From: Pseudomonas sp.
GTDB lineage: Bacteria; Pseudomonadota; Gammaproteobacteria; Pseudomonadales; Pseudomonadaceae
Direction: 5' to 3'
Length of the DNA: 64,000 nucleotides
Assembly: GCA_007713455.1 (NCBI GenBank)
Contig: VMRT01000007.1
Coordinates: forward strand, 124,001 to 188,000
The position numbers and the translations under genes were made by a program. The notes beneath the pieces were generated by a model. The model had not been told where the DNA came from. It searched no databases and saw only the letters and a program-made list of their open reading frames with translations. Positions 40,460 to 49,941 of the stretch are shown here, piece after piece; positions within the stretch are counted from its first letter, which is position 1, and every line of letters begins with the position of its first letter.

Positions 40460-41578
40460 TCAACTTGAACCCAGCGCCGACCGACCATTGGCATTACGCC
40501 AGGCCAGTTCATTGGTGATGGTCGCCATGGGTACGAACATCGTGCCGTCGAATTCGTTGAGCGGCAGTCCCTGCGCGATTCGCTGCGGCCAGTCGTTGTT
40601 CGCCAGCGCGGCCTTGCCGACCGCGACCAGGTCCATGTCTCCCTGAGTCAGCAACTTTTCTGCTTGCTCGCCCGTGACGATGCCGCCGTTGCCGATAACC
40701 GGGATCGACACGCTGCCCTTTGCGATCGCAGCGAAGCTCGGCCCGTCGCCAAACGCCGGCGCAGCAGCGTCCGGCTCGGTAACGTGCAGATAATCAAGGC
40801 CAGCATCAGCCAGTGCGCGGAATCGCTGCTGGGCTTCGTCCACCCCACCCTCCCATTTCAGCTGGCTGTCGCTCACCATGCTCTGCGACAGGCGCATGCC
40901 AACCACGAAGTCATTGCCGACCGCTGCCCGCACCGCAGCGATGACGGCCAGCGGCAAGCGCAGTCGACCGAGGTAATCGCCTCCCCAGTGATCATCGCGC
41001 CGGTTGAACTCGGCGCTGATGAACTCGTGCAGCAGATAGCCGTTCGCGCCGTGCAATTCGACACCGTCGAAGCCGGCCTCACGGGCATGGCGCGCGGCCT
41101 GGGCAAACCCGGCGATGGCTTCCTGAATCTCGTCTTCGCTGATCTGCGCGGGCGTCGCATAGGGTCCTTCGCCACCGTAGAAGGTCAGCTGCGACCCGCC
41201 GGGCTGCACCGCCGATGGCGCAACGTGACGGGCATGATGGATGTTGCCCTGGGTCTGCGCGCCGCCATGCATGAGCTGGGCAACGAAAGCGGCGCTAGCG
41301 TCGTGCACGGCGTCGACTATCAACCGCCAGCTGTCCCGGTGTGCTTCCGTAGCAAGCCCCGGCTGGTTGAAGTAACCCTGGCTGTAGGCCGTATCGGTAT
41401 AGATGCCTTCGCTGATGACCATGCCGAAGCCACCCTTGGCGAACGAGGCGTAGTAGTCGCGCATCAATTCATTGGCAGCACCCTCGGCTTCGGCGCTGAC
41501 GCGGGTCATCGGCGCAACGGCCGCGCGATTGCGCAGCTTCAGGTGTTTTAGCGAACAGGGTTCGAGCAGTTGCGACAT
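40460..41578 (-). CDS. Old Yellow Enzyme-family NADH:flavin oxidoreductase
   Basis: A 372-residue FMN-dependent TIM-barrel protein. Conserved segments include AVAPMTRVSA, ELHGANGYLLHEFIS and SVSIPVIGNGGIVTG. The His of HGAN is at the usual substrate position; the second active-site residue is part of GANGY. OYE members reduce activated alkenes; the natural substrate is unknown. I chose the ATG at 41578 with GAGGAG upstream; the longer frame runs through the exaC terminator. Position between the PQQ operon and exaC suggests shared physiology but not a common transcript. Confidence 0.85.
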   Translation of the reverse strand: MSQLLEPCSLKHLKLRNRAAVAPMTRVSAEAEGAANELMRDYYASFAKGGFGMVISEGIYTDTAYSQGYFNQPGLATEAHRDSWRLIVDAVHDASAAFVAQLMHGGAQTQGNIHHARHVAPSAVQPGGSQLTFYGGEGPYATPAQISEDEIQEAIAGFAQAARHAREAGFDGVELHGANGYLLHEFISAEFNRRDDHWGGDYLGRLRLPLAVIAAVRAAVGNDFVVGMRLSQSMVSDSQLKWEGGVDEAQQRFRALADAGLDYLHVTEPDAAAPAFGDGPSFAAIAKGSVSIPVIGNGGIVTGEQAEKLLTQGDMDLVAVGKAALANNDWPQRIAQGLPLNEFDGTMFVPMATITNELAWRNANGRSALGSS

Positions 41579-41672
41579 GGGGTTCTCCTCATCTTCGGCA
41601 CAGGGCATGTTGATGGGAGGCGTATCGGCGGCGGGGAGTTCGATGCACGCGATGGCTGGTTCGCCACCGGGC

Positions 41673-41698
41673 AAAAAAAACGCGGCCGGAGCCGCGTT
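41673..41698 (-). terminator. Rho-independent terminator of exaC
   Basis: On the minus strand an 8-bp stem AACGCGGC / GCCGCGTT with loop TCCG is followed by a run of eight T. Textbook terminator about 120 bases after the exaC stop. Confidence 0.88.
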
Positions 41699-41817
41699 GC
41701 GATAGGAACCTTGCGCTCGGTTCGAGGGGGATTACAGCAGAAGCGGCGCAGGTCCCTGCACATGACGTGCGTAGCAAAATAAACCGGCGCGCTGGAGCTC
41801 ACACGCCGGGGCCCTCA

Positions 41818-43338
<1,521 letters not shown>

Positions 43339-43749
43339 GATGGGCCTCTCTTCTTCTGCTTGTCGGAGCCTGTGCCGGAAGGTGCACAGGACATGGACCG
43401 ATCTTAGGCAGTGGGGTCTTCGCTCCGGTATGCACCCATGGCAGCGGAGGGCTCCTCATTTGGTAGTAGATGGCAAGGCGCAGAGGCAGCGTTGATGGCG
43501 GTTTGCGATTGGTTCGGGCAGGCCGAAGCGGGAGAAAAAAGCCGAGCAGAATAGGCCTTGAATAGCACCTTAAAAATGACGCTGAACAAGGACACCGACC
43601 CACAGCGCAAATTCTGCCGCAACGCAAGAAAAGCGCGACCAAAAGCCGGCAAAACCAACCCCAAAGTCTTATTAGTCGCCGTGGCAAAGCGCCTTAGCTT
43701 CGAGGTGCGACATTGCTTTTCCTGACACCAACCAATGAGGAGATACGCC
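43339..43749. promoter_or_regulatory. Divergent promoter region of exaC and the PqqA-like operon
   Basis: 411 bases without a gene. It holds a 7-bp hairpin (43369-43390) in the exaC leader, the imperfect repeat TTCTGCC-gcaac-GCAAGAA (43612-43630) similar to the one upstream of pqqA, and AT-richer stretches near 43565 and 43670. A strong ribosome binding site (GAGGAG) precedes the PqqA-like start. Long minus-strand frames here lack recognisable content. Confidence 0.5.
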
Positions 43750-43824
43750 ATGCAGTGGATCAATCCGGACTTCTGCGACCTGCGTCTGGGCTTCGAAGTC
43801 ACTGCGTACGTCTACGTACGCTGA
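43750..43824 (+). CDS. PqqA-like precursor peptide (second copy, divergent)
   Basis: A 24-residue peptide: MQWINPDFCDLRLGFEVTAY then VYVR. It aligns over its length with the canonical PqqA at 40213-40284 (shared Trp, Pro, Phe, Asp, Arg, GFEVT, Tyr and final Arg). Glu16 and Tyr20 occupy the crosslink positions. It differs by Cys9, Ala19 and an extra Tyr22. GAGGAG lies seven bases upstream. It is followed by a stem-loop and then PqqD and PqqE paralogues, so it is very probably their substrate. The final product is unknown. Confidence 0.85.
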   Translation: MQWINPDFCDLRLGFEVTAYVYVR

Positions 43825-43830
43825 GCCCCT

Positions 43831-43864
43831 GACCGGCGTGATCGCACATCGCTTCACGCCGGTC
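43831..43864 (+). terminator. Stem-loop after the PqqA-like gene
   Basis: Perfect 11-bp stem GACCGGCGTGA / TCACGCCGGTC with a 12-base loop, seven bases after the peptide stop. No T-run. Position matches the hairpin between pqqA and pqqB and suggests attenuation or RNA stabilisation of the peptide message. Confidence 0.6.
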
Positions 43865-43878
43865 GAGCGAGGATGGAC

Positions 43879-44175
43879 ATGATGACAACGACAACAATTT
43901 TGCCCGCCAGCTGTTACGAGATCCGCCCGCCCTTCCTCTTTCGCTGGGAAGACTCACAGCATGCCCACGTACTGTTGTACCCCGAAGGCATCGTCAAGCT
44001 GAACGCCACTGGCGGCGAGATTCTGCAGCGCTGCGACGGCAAGACCAGCGTCGCCGAGCTGATCGACCAGCTGGCCCTCAGCTACAACGCATCCGACGTC
44101 GACACGATTCGCAACGGCGTCCTGAACTTCCTGGAGGTGTCCCATGGCAAGGGCTGGATCCGAGTTAAGGCTTGA
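43879..44175 (+). CDS. PqqD-like peptide-recognition protein (second copy)
   Basis: A 98-residue PqqD homologue with the recognition core RPPFLFRWEDSQHAHVLLYP then EGIVKLN, closely matching the canonical PqqD ([10 protein letters not shown]..., [12 protein letters not shown]). It should bind the PqqA-like leader and present it to the adjacent PqqE paralogue. GAGG lies six bases before the ATG at 43879; an ATG at 43873 is too close to it. The coding end overlaps the next gene by 32 bases. Confidence 0.88.
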   Translation: MMTTTTILPASCYEIRPPFLFRWEDSQHAHVLLYPEGIVKLNATGGEILQRCDGKTSVAELIDQLALSYNASDVDTIRNGVLNFLEVSHGKGWIRVKA

Positions 44176-45289
44176 CGGCAGCGGCAACCCGGTCTGGCTG
44201 CTACTGGAGCTGACCTACCAATGCCCGTTGCAGTGCGTGTTCTGCAGTAATCCACGCAACTTTGCCGATTACCGTCAGGATGAGTTGAGCACCGCCGAGT
44301 GGATCGACGTGATGGCCCAGGCCCGCGCCATGGGCGCGATGCAGATCGGCTTCTCCGGCGGCGAGCCCACGCTGCGCAAGGACCTCGAAACGCTGGTCGC
44401 CGAGGCTGACCGCATGGGTTACTACACCAACCTGATCACTTCCGGCATTGGACTGACCGAGGCGCGCCTACGCGCCCTGAAGGATGCCGGACTACGCCAC
44501 ATCCAGCTCGGTTTCCAGTCCACCGACCGTGACGTGGCACGTCAGCTGGCCGGCGTCGATGCCCTGGAGCGCAAGCTCGGCATGGCACGCCTGATCAAGT
44601 CAATGGACTTCCCCATGGTGCTCAACGTACCGATCACCCGGCAGAACATCGCTCAGGTGCCGGATATCATCGAGTTCGCCGTCGAACTGGGAGTCGAGTA
44701 CCTCGAGCTGGCGAACGTGCAGTACTACAACTGGGCACTGCTCAACCGCGATGCGCTGATGCCGACCCATGCCGAGTTGCAGAGAGCCGAAGACGAGGTG
44801 CACAAGGCGCGTGAGCGTTATGGCAATCGCCTGACCATCTTCTTTGTCATCCCCGACTATTACGAAGGTCGCCCCAAGGCCTGCATGAATGGCTGGGGCG
44901 CCATTCACGTCACTATCGCGCCGAACGGCAACGTGCTTCCCTGCTCCCAGGCCAGCAACTTCAAGAACCTCGCCTTCCCCAACGTGCGTCAGCAACGACT
45001 GGAGCAGATCTGGCACGACTCGCCGGTGTTCAACCTCTACCGCGGCGACGCCTGGATGCCCGAACCCTGCCGCAGCTGTGACGATAAGGAAAAGGATTTC
45101 GGCGGGTGTCGCTGCCAGGCGCTGCTGCTGACCGGCAACGGTGCCAACACCGACCCGGCCTGCAGTAAATCCCCACATCACCAGCTGATTCGCCAGGCCG
45201 TTGAACTGGCGCAGGATGCCACGCGCCCGCAAGGCACGCTGATCGCCCGACAGGCCAGTCAGGGGGTGGAACTTGAAACTGCCCCATGA
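44144..45289 (+). CDS. PqqE-like radical SAM/SPASM enzyme (second copy)
   Basis: A 381-residue paralogue of PqqE. The radical SAM cluster is intact (Cys27-X3-Cys31-X2-Cys34 in TYQCPLQCVFC), as are [18 protein letters not shown] and the SPASM cysteines ([20 protein letters not shown], then PACSKSPHH). It differs from PqqE at LPCSQASNF where PqqE has LPCHSARQ, and has a longer C-terminal tail. It is expected to crosslink Glu16 and Tyr20 of the PqqA-like peptide. GGAGG is six bases before the ATG, within the PqqD-like gene, mirroring the canonical operon. Confidence 0.9.
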   Translation: MARAGSELRLDGSGNPVWLLLELTYQCPLQCVFCSNPRNFADYRQDELSTAEWIDVMAQARAMGAMQIGFSGGEPTLRKDLETLVAEADRMGYYTNLITSGIGLTEARLRALKDAGLRHIQLGFQSTDRDVARQLAGVDALERKLGMARLIKSMDFPMVLNVPITRQNIAQVPDIIEFAVELGVEYLELANVQYYNWALLNRDALMPTHAELQRAEDEVHKARERYGNRLTIFFVIPDYYEGRPKACMNGWGAIHVTIAPNGNVLPCSQASNFKNLAFPNVRQQRLEQIWHDSPVFNLYRGDAWMPEPCRSCDDKEKDFGGCRCQALLLTGNGANTDPACSKSPHHQLIRQAVELAQDATRPQGTLIARQASQGVELETAP

Positions 45290-45371
45290 CTCGTTCGGCG
45301 GCACCGTCAGCGCCGGACTCGCGCTGACGCTCGGCTGCTACCTGTTACTGCGTTACTGGCTGGTGACGTGA
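45273..45371 (+). CDS. Small one-helix membrane protein in the PqqA-like operon
   Basis: A 32-residue ORF starting TTG, sequence MKLPHDSFGGTVSAGLALTL then GCYLLLRYWLVT: a short polar N-terminus and one hydrophobic helix. It overlaps the PqqE-like end by 17 bases and the next gene by GTGA. A purine-rich GGGGGTGG lies upstream. Too short for family assignment, but the tight spacing on both sides favours translation. Confidence 0.55.
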   Translation: MKLPHDSFGGTVSAGLALTLGCYLLLRYWLVT

Positions 45372-45877
45372 GCATGCAGTTGCCGATCCTCGATCTGCTG
45401 GCCCGCTATGCGCACCTACTGTTCGCACTGGTCTGGGTCGGGCACAACTACGCCAACTTCATCCAGAACCCGCGCTTCGTGCCACTGCAGAACGGCATCG
45501 ACACCGCTACGCTGAACAGCGATCTGGAAGCGCGGATGAAACGTGAGCACGGCATCTTCCGCTACGCCTCCGTGGCGGTCTGGGTGTCCGGCATGTTCAT
45601 GCTCTGGCAACGCGGCTGGCTGGTCGAGGCGCTGCTGCTGCAGGGGCCGCTGGCGGTGATCGGTCTTGGTGCCTGGATTGGCACGCTGATGCTGCTCAAC
45701 CTCTGGCTGGTGCTCTGGCCGCATCAGAAGAAGCTACTCGGCTTCGTCCCAGCGACATTGGAGGAGCGTGTGCGCTGCTCGCGGATCACCTTCCTTTCGT
45801 CGCGCAGCAACACGATCCTGTCCTTTCCCCTGCTGTTCCTCATGGCGAATGGTAGTCATGGCCTGCATCTATTCTGA
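45368..45877 (+). CDS. Small multi-helix membrane protein, urate-oxidase-N-like
   Basis: A 169-residue protein with four hydrophobic helices. Helix 1 carries ARYAHLLFALVWVGHNYANF with two His; a later helix reads LMLLNLWLVLWPHQKKLLG. These resemble the membrane N-terminal domain of PuuD-type urate oxidases (Urate_ox_N, DUF989), but the cytochrome c domain is absent. His residues within helices could bind heme or a quinone; this is inference. The start is GTG overlapping the upstream stop, or the ATG at 45374. It overlaps the aminotransferase gene by 20 bases. Confidence 0.7.
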   Translation: MSMQLPILDLLARYAHLLFALVWVGHNYANFIQNPRFVPLQNGIDTATLNSDLEARMKREHGIFRYASVAVWVSGMFMLWQRGWLVEALLLQGPLAVIGLGAWIGTLMLLNLWLVLWPHQKKLLGFVPATLEERVRCSRITFLSSRSNTILSFPLLFLMANGSHGLHLF

Positions 45878-46958
45878 GCAGTCCGGGCACTACAATTTCG
45901 CTGCCGGCCCGGCGATGCTGCCTACCGAAGTGCTAGCGCAGATCCGCGAGGAAATGCAGGACTGGCGTGGCAGCGGACTCTCCGTACTAGAGCAGCCCTT
46001 CACCAGCAGCGCCTTCAAACAGCTGATGGCTGAAACCGAAGCCGACCTGCGCGCACTACTGGAGATTCCGAGCAACTATCGCGTGCTTTTCATGCAAGGC
46101 GGCGCATCGGCGCAGTTCGGCCTGCTACCGCTCAATCTGCTGCGCCCGGGACAAAGCGCGGACTACCTGGAAAGCGGCCACTGGGCTCGCAAGGCAATTG
46201 CCGAGGGGCGCCGTCACGCACCAGTGAACGTCATCGCCAGTGGGGCGGATCAGGACTTCACCGCCCTGCCCTCACCAGCTCACTGGCGGCTCGATCCACT
46301 CGCTGGCTACTGTCATATCACCAGCAACGAAACCGCCAATGGACTGCAACTGCAGGAGTTTCCCGCGCTCCTGGTGCCCCTGGTTGTGGACATGACGTCG
46401 GATTTCCTCACTCGCCCCGTTCCAGTCGAGCGCTTCGGAGTGATCTACGCCAGCACGCAGAAGAACCTGGGTGCAGCCGGGCTGTGCGTCGTCATCGTGC
46501 GCGACGATCTTCTGCAAGCACCGCCAGCTGGCCTCCCAGCCGCATTCAGCTATGCGGTCCAAGCCGAGCAACAGAGCCGTTTCAATACACCACCGACCTT
46601 CACACTGTATGTCGCTGCATTGATGCTGCGCTGGATCAAGCAACGAGGCGGCGCTGAGGCGATGGCAACGGCTGCTCGACAACGGAGCGCGCTGCTGTAC
46701 CGCTACATCGACAACAGCGATCTCTACCACTGCCCGCAGAAAATCCAGGATCGCTCGTCGATCAATGTCTGCTTTCAACTGGCCGACACAGGGCTGACCG
46801 AGATCTTTCTTGACCAGGCCGAGCAATGCGGCCTGACCCATCTGCGCGGGCATGCTGCCTTTGGCGGCGTGCGGGCCAGCCTATACAACGCGATGCCAGT
46901 GTCGGGTGTGCAACAGCTGGTGGATTTCATGGCGGACTTCGAGCAACGCCATGGATAA
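45858..46958 (+). CDS. SerC-like PLP aminotransferase with altered substrate site
   Basis: A 366-residue paralogue of phosphoserine aminotransferase. PLP-site residues are kept: Trp109 (SGHWARKA), the SNET segment (156-159), Asp179 and Schiff-base Lys202 (YASTQKNLGAAG). The C-terminal Arg339 (GGVRASLYNAMP) that binds the amino-acid carboxylate is kept. The substrate-phosphate residues of E. coli SerC are lost: His41-Arg42 correspond to Phe48-Thr49 and Arg329 to Ala333. A different amino acid, perhaps one derived from the peptide, is the likely substrate. I took the ATG at 45858 because the SerC-like sequence begins there. Confidence 0.85.
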   Translation: MACIYSEQSGHYNFAAGPAMLPTEVLAQIREEMQDWRGSGLSVLEQPFTSSAFKQLMAETEADLRALLEIPSNYRVLFMQGGASAQFGLLPLNLLRPGQSADYLESGHWARKAIAEGRRHAPVNVIASGADQDFTALPSPAHWRLDPLAGYCHITSNETANGLQLQEFPALLVPLVVDMTSDFLTRPVPVERFGVIYASTQKNLGAAGLCVVIVRDDLLQAPPAGLPAAFSYAVQAEQQSRFNTPPTFTLYVAALMLRWIKQRGGAEAMATAARQRSALLYRYIDNSDLYHCPQKIQDRSSINVCFQLADTGLTEIFLDQAEQCGLTHLRGHAAFGGVRASLYNAMPVSGVQQLVDFMADFEQRHG

Positions 46959-47781
46959 GCCGATGGTTTGGCAAACGCTGCGCAATCGTATCGCTCTCAA
47001 TCTCACCAGCGTCGCGTGCCGCCTGAGCGCGGTGCCGCGCCACCCGGTCACGGTAATGGGGCTGGAATTCCCGACGCCGTTGGGTATTGCGGCGGGCTTT
47101 GACCGCCACGGCGCACTGGGACGGCGTGTCGCTCCGCTGGGATTCGGCTTCAACGAGATCGGCAGCCTGACAGCGGCTGCGCTCGCCCGGCTGCAGCCAA
47201 TCCCGCCAGGCGATGCACGCCTAGGCGTGAATCTGACCCTGGACGCCAGATGCTCCACCGCCGAGACCTGCGCGTTGCTACGCGGTGCCTGGCGGCATGC
47301 TGACTATCTCGTGTTGAACCTGATCGGCCCGTCCAGTGCCCCGCTGCTTCATCAGGGCGCGCGGTTGCACAACCTGCTGACCGCGCTTCGTGAAGAACAA
47401 CATCAGCTTAATCTGAAAGGAGAGCGTTGGGTTCCGCTGATAGCCAAGCTGCGCTGCCTTCCTAAGCAGATTCCCTTCTCGCTTGCCGGGCTGCTACTTG
47501 AGCTTGGATTCGACGGACTGCTCGCTGCCCATGACCCTGGGCCACCGGCGACGCGCGAGCGCTATCTGGCCTGGCAAGACCCACAACGACAGGCGCAAGC
47601 CTGCGAACAGATCGAGCACCTGCGTCGGTTCTGCGGAAATGACATGGCTTTGCTTTCGGTTGGCGGCATCCAGACCGCAAGCCAGCTGCAGGCACGCATG
47701 CGTGCAGGCGCGGAACTGGTGCAGGTTCACGCGGCATTGCTACGCCAAGGGCCTTGGCTGGGGCGCAAACTGCTGCGCTGA
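46951..47781 (+). CDS. PyrD-like flavoprotein with degenerate active site
   Basis: A 276-residue relative of class 2 dihydroorotate dehydrogenase, about 60 residues shorter than E. coli PyrD. FMN-fold features remain: VMGLEFPTPLGIAAGFD, GFGFNEIGS, LIAKLRC (Lys166) and LLSVGGIQTASQL with VQVHAALLRQGPWL. The active site differs: the PyrD segment NISSPN reads NLIGPS, so the catalytic Ser is Gly126 and the second Asn is Ser128. The AGLDKDG Lys is Arg52, the NRMGFNN loop is missing and NTT reads AHD. It is unlikely to oxidise dihydroorotate. It overlaps the aminotransferase by eight bases. Confidence 0.82.
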   Translation: MDKPMVWQTLRNRIALNLTSVACRLSAVPRHPVTVMGLEFPTPLGIAAGFDRHGALGRRVAPLGFGFNEIGSLTAAALARLQPIPPGDARLGVNLTLDARCSTAETCALLRGAWRHADYLVLNLIGPSSAPLLHQGARLHNLLTALREEQHQLNLKGERWVPLIAKLRCLPKQIPFSLAGLLLELGFDGLLAAHDPGPPATRERYLAWQDPQRQAQACEQIEHLRRFCGNDMALLSVGGIQTASQLQARMRAGAELVQVHAALLRQGPWLGRKLLR

Positions 47782-47802
47782 CACTCAACAGCTTCAAACG
47801 AA

Positions 47803-47827
47803 AACGCCCCGAACCAGTCGGGGCGTT
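47803..47827. terminator. Terminator at the end of the PqqA-like operon and ppiD
   Basis: Perfect 10-bp stem AACGCCCCGA / TCGGGGCGTT with a five-base loop, followed by CTCTCTGTTT. It separates the plus-strand operon from convergent ppiD and likely serves both. Confidence 0.8.
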
Positions 47828-47876
47828 CTCTCTGTTTGACAGACGAAACCGAGTGGCTTTGCCTGTCAGTTGGCGG

Positions 47877-49736
47877 TCAGAATCTTTCGATTTCCGCCTC
47901 AGCCAGCAGCTTCTGCCGAAACGCTGCGAAGTCCTGCTGGCCGACGCGAGATGCAAGGAAGCGTCGATAATTCAGCTTCTCTTCATCGGTCAGCGCCCCT
48001 TCCGGCTCATTGACGCCGTTCAGCCGTACAACCGCGTAATCACCGTTGCTCAGCGCCACGCCGGAATAGCTCGGCTTATCCTGCTGTTCTGGACGCGGCA
48101 TGCGGAATACCGCCTGCAACAGCGCTGGCGCAACGCCTTCCTGACTGCGTGTGGCAGCCTCTACGGCTTGCCATTGGCCGTCATCAGGCTGCTGCCCTTT
48201 ACGCAGGTCCGCCAACAACTGCTCACCCTTGGCGCGTGCCGCTTCGGCAGCCAGGCTGCGCTGAAGCTGCTGGACGATATCCTCACGCACATCCGCAAGC
48301 GGGATAGCCGCAGGCTTCAGGTGTTCCTTCACGCGCAGCGCAATGGAGGTATCGGGATCGAGCTCGATGACGCTGCTGTTGGCGCCATCCACCAGTACTT
48401 CGTCGCTGAAAGCAGCCTGGATCACCTGACGATTGGCCGTGATGCCTTCGCCACCGTCACGCCCGAAGGCTTCCGTGGTCTGCACCATCAAGCCGAGCTC
48501 CTGAGCGGGCTGGGCCAGGTCGGATGCTTCGAATGCCGAATCTTCCAGCTGCTTGCTGGTCTCGACGAAGCGCTGCTCGACCTGCTGCGCCTTGAGCTCG
48601 CGTACCAGCTGGGGCTTCAAGCTCTCGAAGGCAGGAACCTCCGGCGACTGAACACCCAGCAGCTTGATGATGTGCCAGCCGAATTCGGATTTGACCGGTG
48701 CCGAGACCTCGCCCTCATTCAAGGCATAGAGTGCATCTTCGAATGCCGGGTCATATACACCCGGTCCGGCGAATCCAAGGTCACCACCCTCGCTCGCAGA
48801 ACCTGGATCCTGAGAGGCTTCCTTGGCGACTGCAGCGAAGTCGTCACCGTTCTTCACCCGGGTAGCAATTTCATCGATCTTGGCTTTGGCTTCGTCGTCG
48901 CTCAGCTCACCGCCGGTCTCGATGAGGATATGCGCAGCGCGACGCTGCTCGGCCAGATTGGCGATCTGCTTCTGATAAAGCTCCTGCAGCTCCTCGTCAG
49001 ACACTTCGACCTGATCGAAGAATGACTCTTTCTTCAACTCGACATACTCGACGATGACCTGCTCAGGTGTACGGAAACGGTCAGCGTTTGCCTCGTAGTA
49101 TTCCTTGATCTGTTCGTCACCGACCTCAATTGCCTCCTGCTGAGCAGGCAGGGTGAGAGTGGCGAAGTCGCGGGTCTGCATTTCGAGACGCGCGAAGTTA
49201 TCAACCTGCTGATCGGTAACGAATCCGGTTCCGGAGATGCCGGCCCGCAGCTGTCCGATGAGCATTTCCTGCTCGAGCAGCTGGCGGAACTGGAGACGGG
49301 AATAGCCCATCTGCTGGATGACCTGATCGAAACGTGCAGCGCTGAAAGCGCCGTCAACCTGAAATTCGGGGGTTTGCAGAATCAACTGGTCGAGTGCTTC
49401 GCTGGAGAAGGCGAAATTGGCGCTCTTGGCACTCTGCAACAGCAACATGCGATCAATCAGCGAACCGAGCGCGGAATCACGAAGCAGACGATCATCCAGC
49501 AACGAAGCATCGAAATCCTGGCCAAGCTGTTGCGCCAGCTGGCGCCGCTGCATGTTCATTGCCTGGTCAAGGTCGTAACGGGAAATCTCCTCGCCGTTGA
49601 CCTCCGCGGCATTCTGGTTGTTGCTCGCGGCATTGAAGATAGCCTCGAAGCCAGTCAACGCCAGCAGCATTACGATGATGCCGATGATGGTTTTGGCTAT
49701 CCAGCCTTGCGAATTGTCCCTGATGTTCTGAAGCAT
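47877..49736 (-). CDS. ppiD: Periplasmic folding chaperone PpiD
   Basis: A 619-residue inner-membrane-anchored periplasmic chaperone/peptidyl-prolyl isomerase. One N-terminal helix (about 15-35, TIIGIIVMLLALTGFEAIF), a SurA-like N-domain, and a parvulin domain around residues 260-360 (RAAHILIETGGELSDDEA, GGDLGFAGPGVYDPAFEDAL, SEFGWHIIKL). It follows hupB, as commonly in pseudomonads. Confidence 0.95.
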   Translation of the reverse strand: MLQNIRDNSQGWIAKTIIGIIVMLLALTGFEAIFNAASNNQNAAEVNGEEISRYDLDQAMNMQRRQLAQQLGQDFDASLLDDRLLRDSALGSLIDRMLLLQSAKSANFAFSSEALDQLILQTPEFQVDGAFSAARFDQVIQQMGYSRLQFRQLLEQEMLIGQLRAGISGTGFVTDQQVDNFARLEMQTRDFATLTLPAQQEAIEVGDEQIKEYYEANADRFRTPEQVIVEYVELKKESFFDQVEVSDEELQELYQKQIANLAEQRRAAHILIETGGELSDDEAKAKIDEIATRVKNGDDFAAVAKEASQDPGSASEGGDLGFAGPGVYDPAFEDALYALNEGEVSAPVKSEFGWHIIKLLGVQSPEVPAFESLKPQLVRELKAQQVEQRFVETSKQLEDSAFEASDLAQPAQELGLMVQTTEAFGRDGGEGITANRQVIQAAFSDEVLVDGANSSVIELDPDTSIALRVKEHLKPAAIPLADVREDIVQQLQRSLAAEAARAKGEQLLADLRKGQQPDDGQWQAVEAATRSQEGVAPALLQAVFRMPRPEQQDKPSYSGVALSNGDYAVVRLNGVNEPEGALTDEEKLNYRRFLASRVGQQDFAAFRQKLLAEAEIERF

Positions 49737-49798
49737 GCGACCCCCAGGAGTCTGCGGCGCGATCGGATGCGCAACGCGGGTGGAAACCGGATAAAAGA

Positions 49799-49822
49799 AA
49801 GGCGCATCCAGGGATGCGCCTT
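49799..49822 (-). terminator. Terminator of hupB
   Basis: A 10-bp stem AAGGCGCATC / GATGCGCCTT (loop of four), followed on the minus strand by TCTTTTATCC. Confidence 0.75.
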
Positions 49823-49941
49823 CTCGGAGCTTTTGGAGCGGTTGGGCTTATTCCCCCAAGCCAGATTGCAGCAGGCCAGGCCTGCTCGACAACCGCCCCG
49901 TGCCAGTGCAGCGCGAGCTGACTGGCCGGGTAGAAAGACGC

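Noticed and set aside
41579..41674. A longer N-terminus for the Old Yellow Enzyme
   Set aside because: It would read through the exaC terminator, and the ATG at 41578 has a strong ribosome binding site and the standard family start.
43404..43802. Minus-strand open frames of 132 and 141 codons upstream of exaC
   Set aside because: They run through the divergent promoter region and over the PqqA-like gene, with no ribosome binding site or recognisable sequence.
43750..45289. The second pqqA-D-E set as a decaying duplicate of the main operon
   Set aside because: All three reading frames are intact with motifs, start sites and a regulatory hairpin preserved, and the genes are fused into an operon with novel downstream enzymes.
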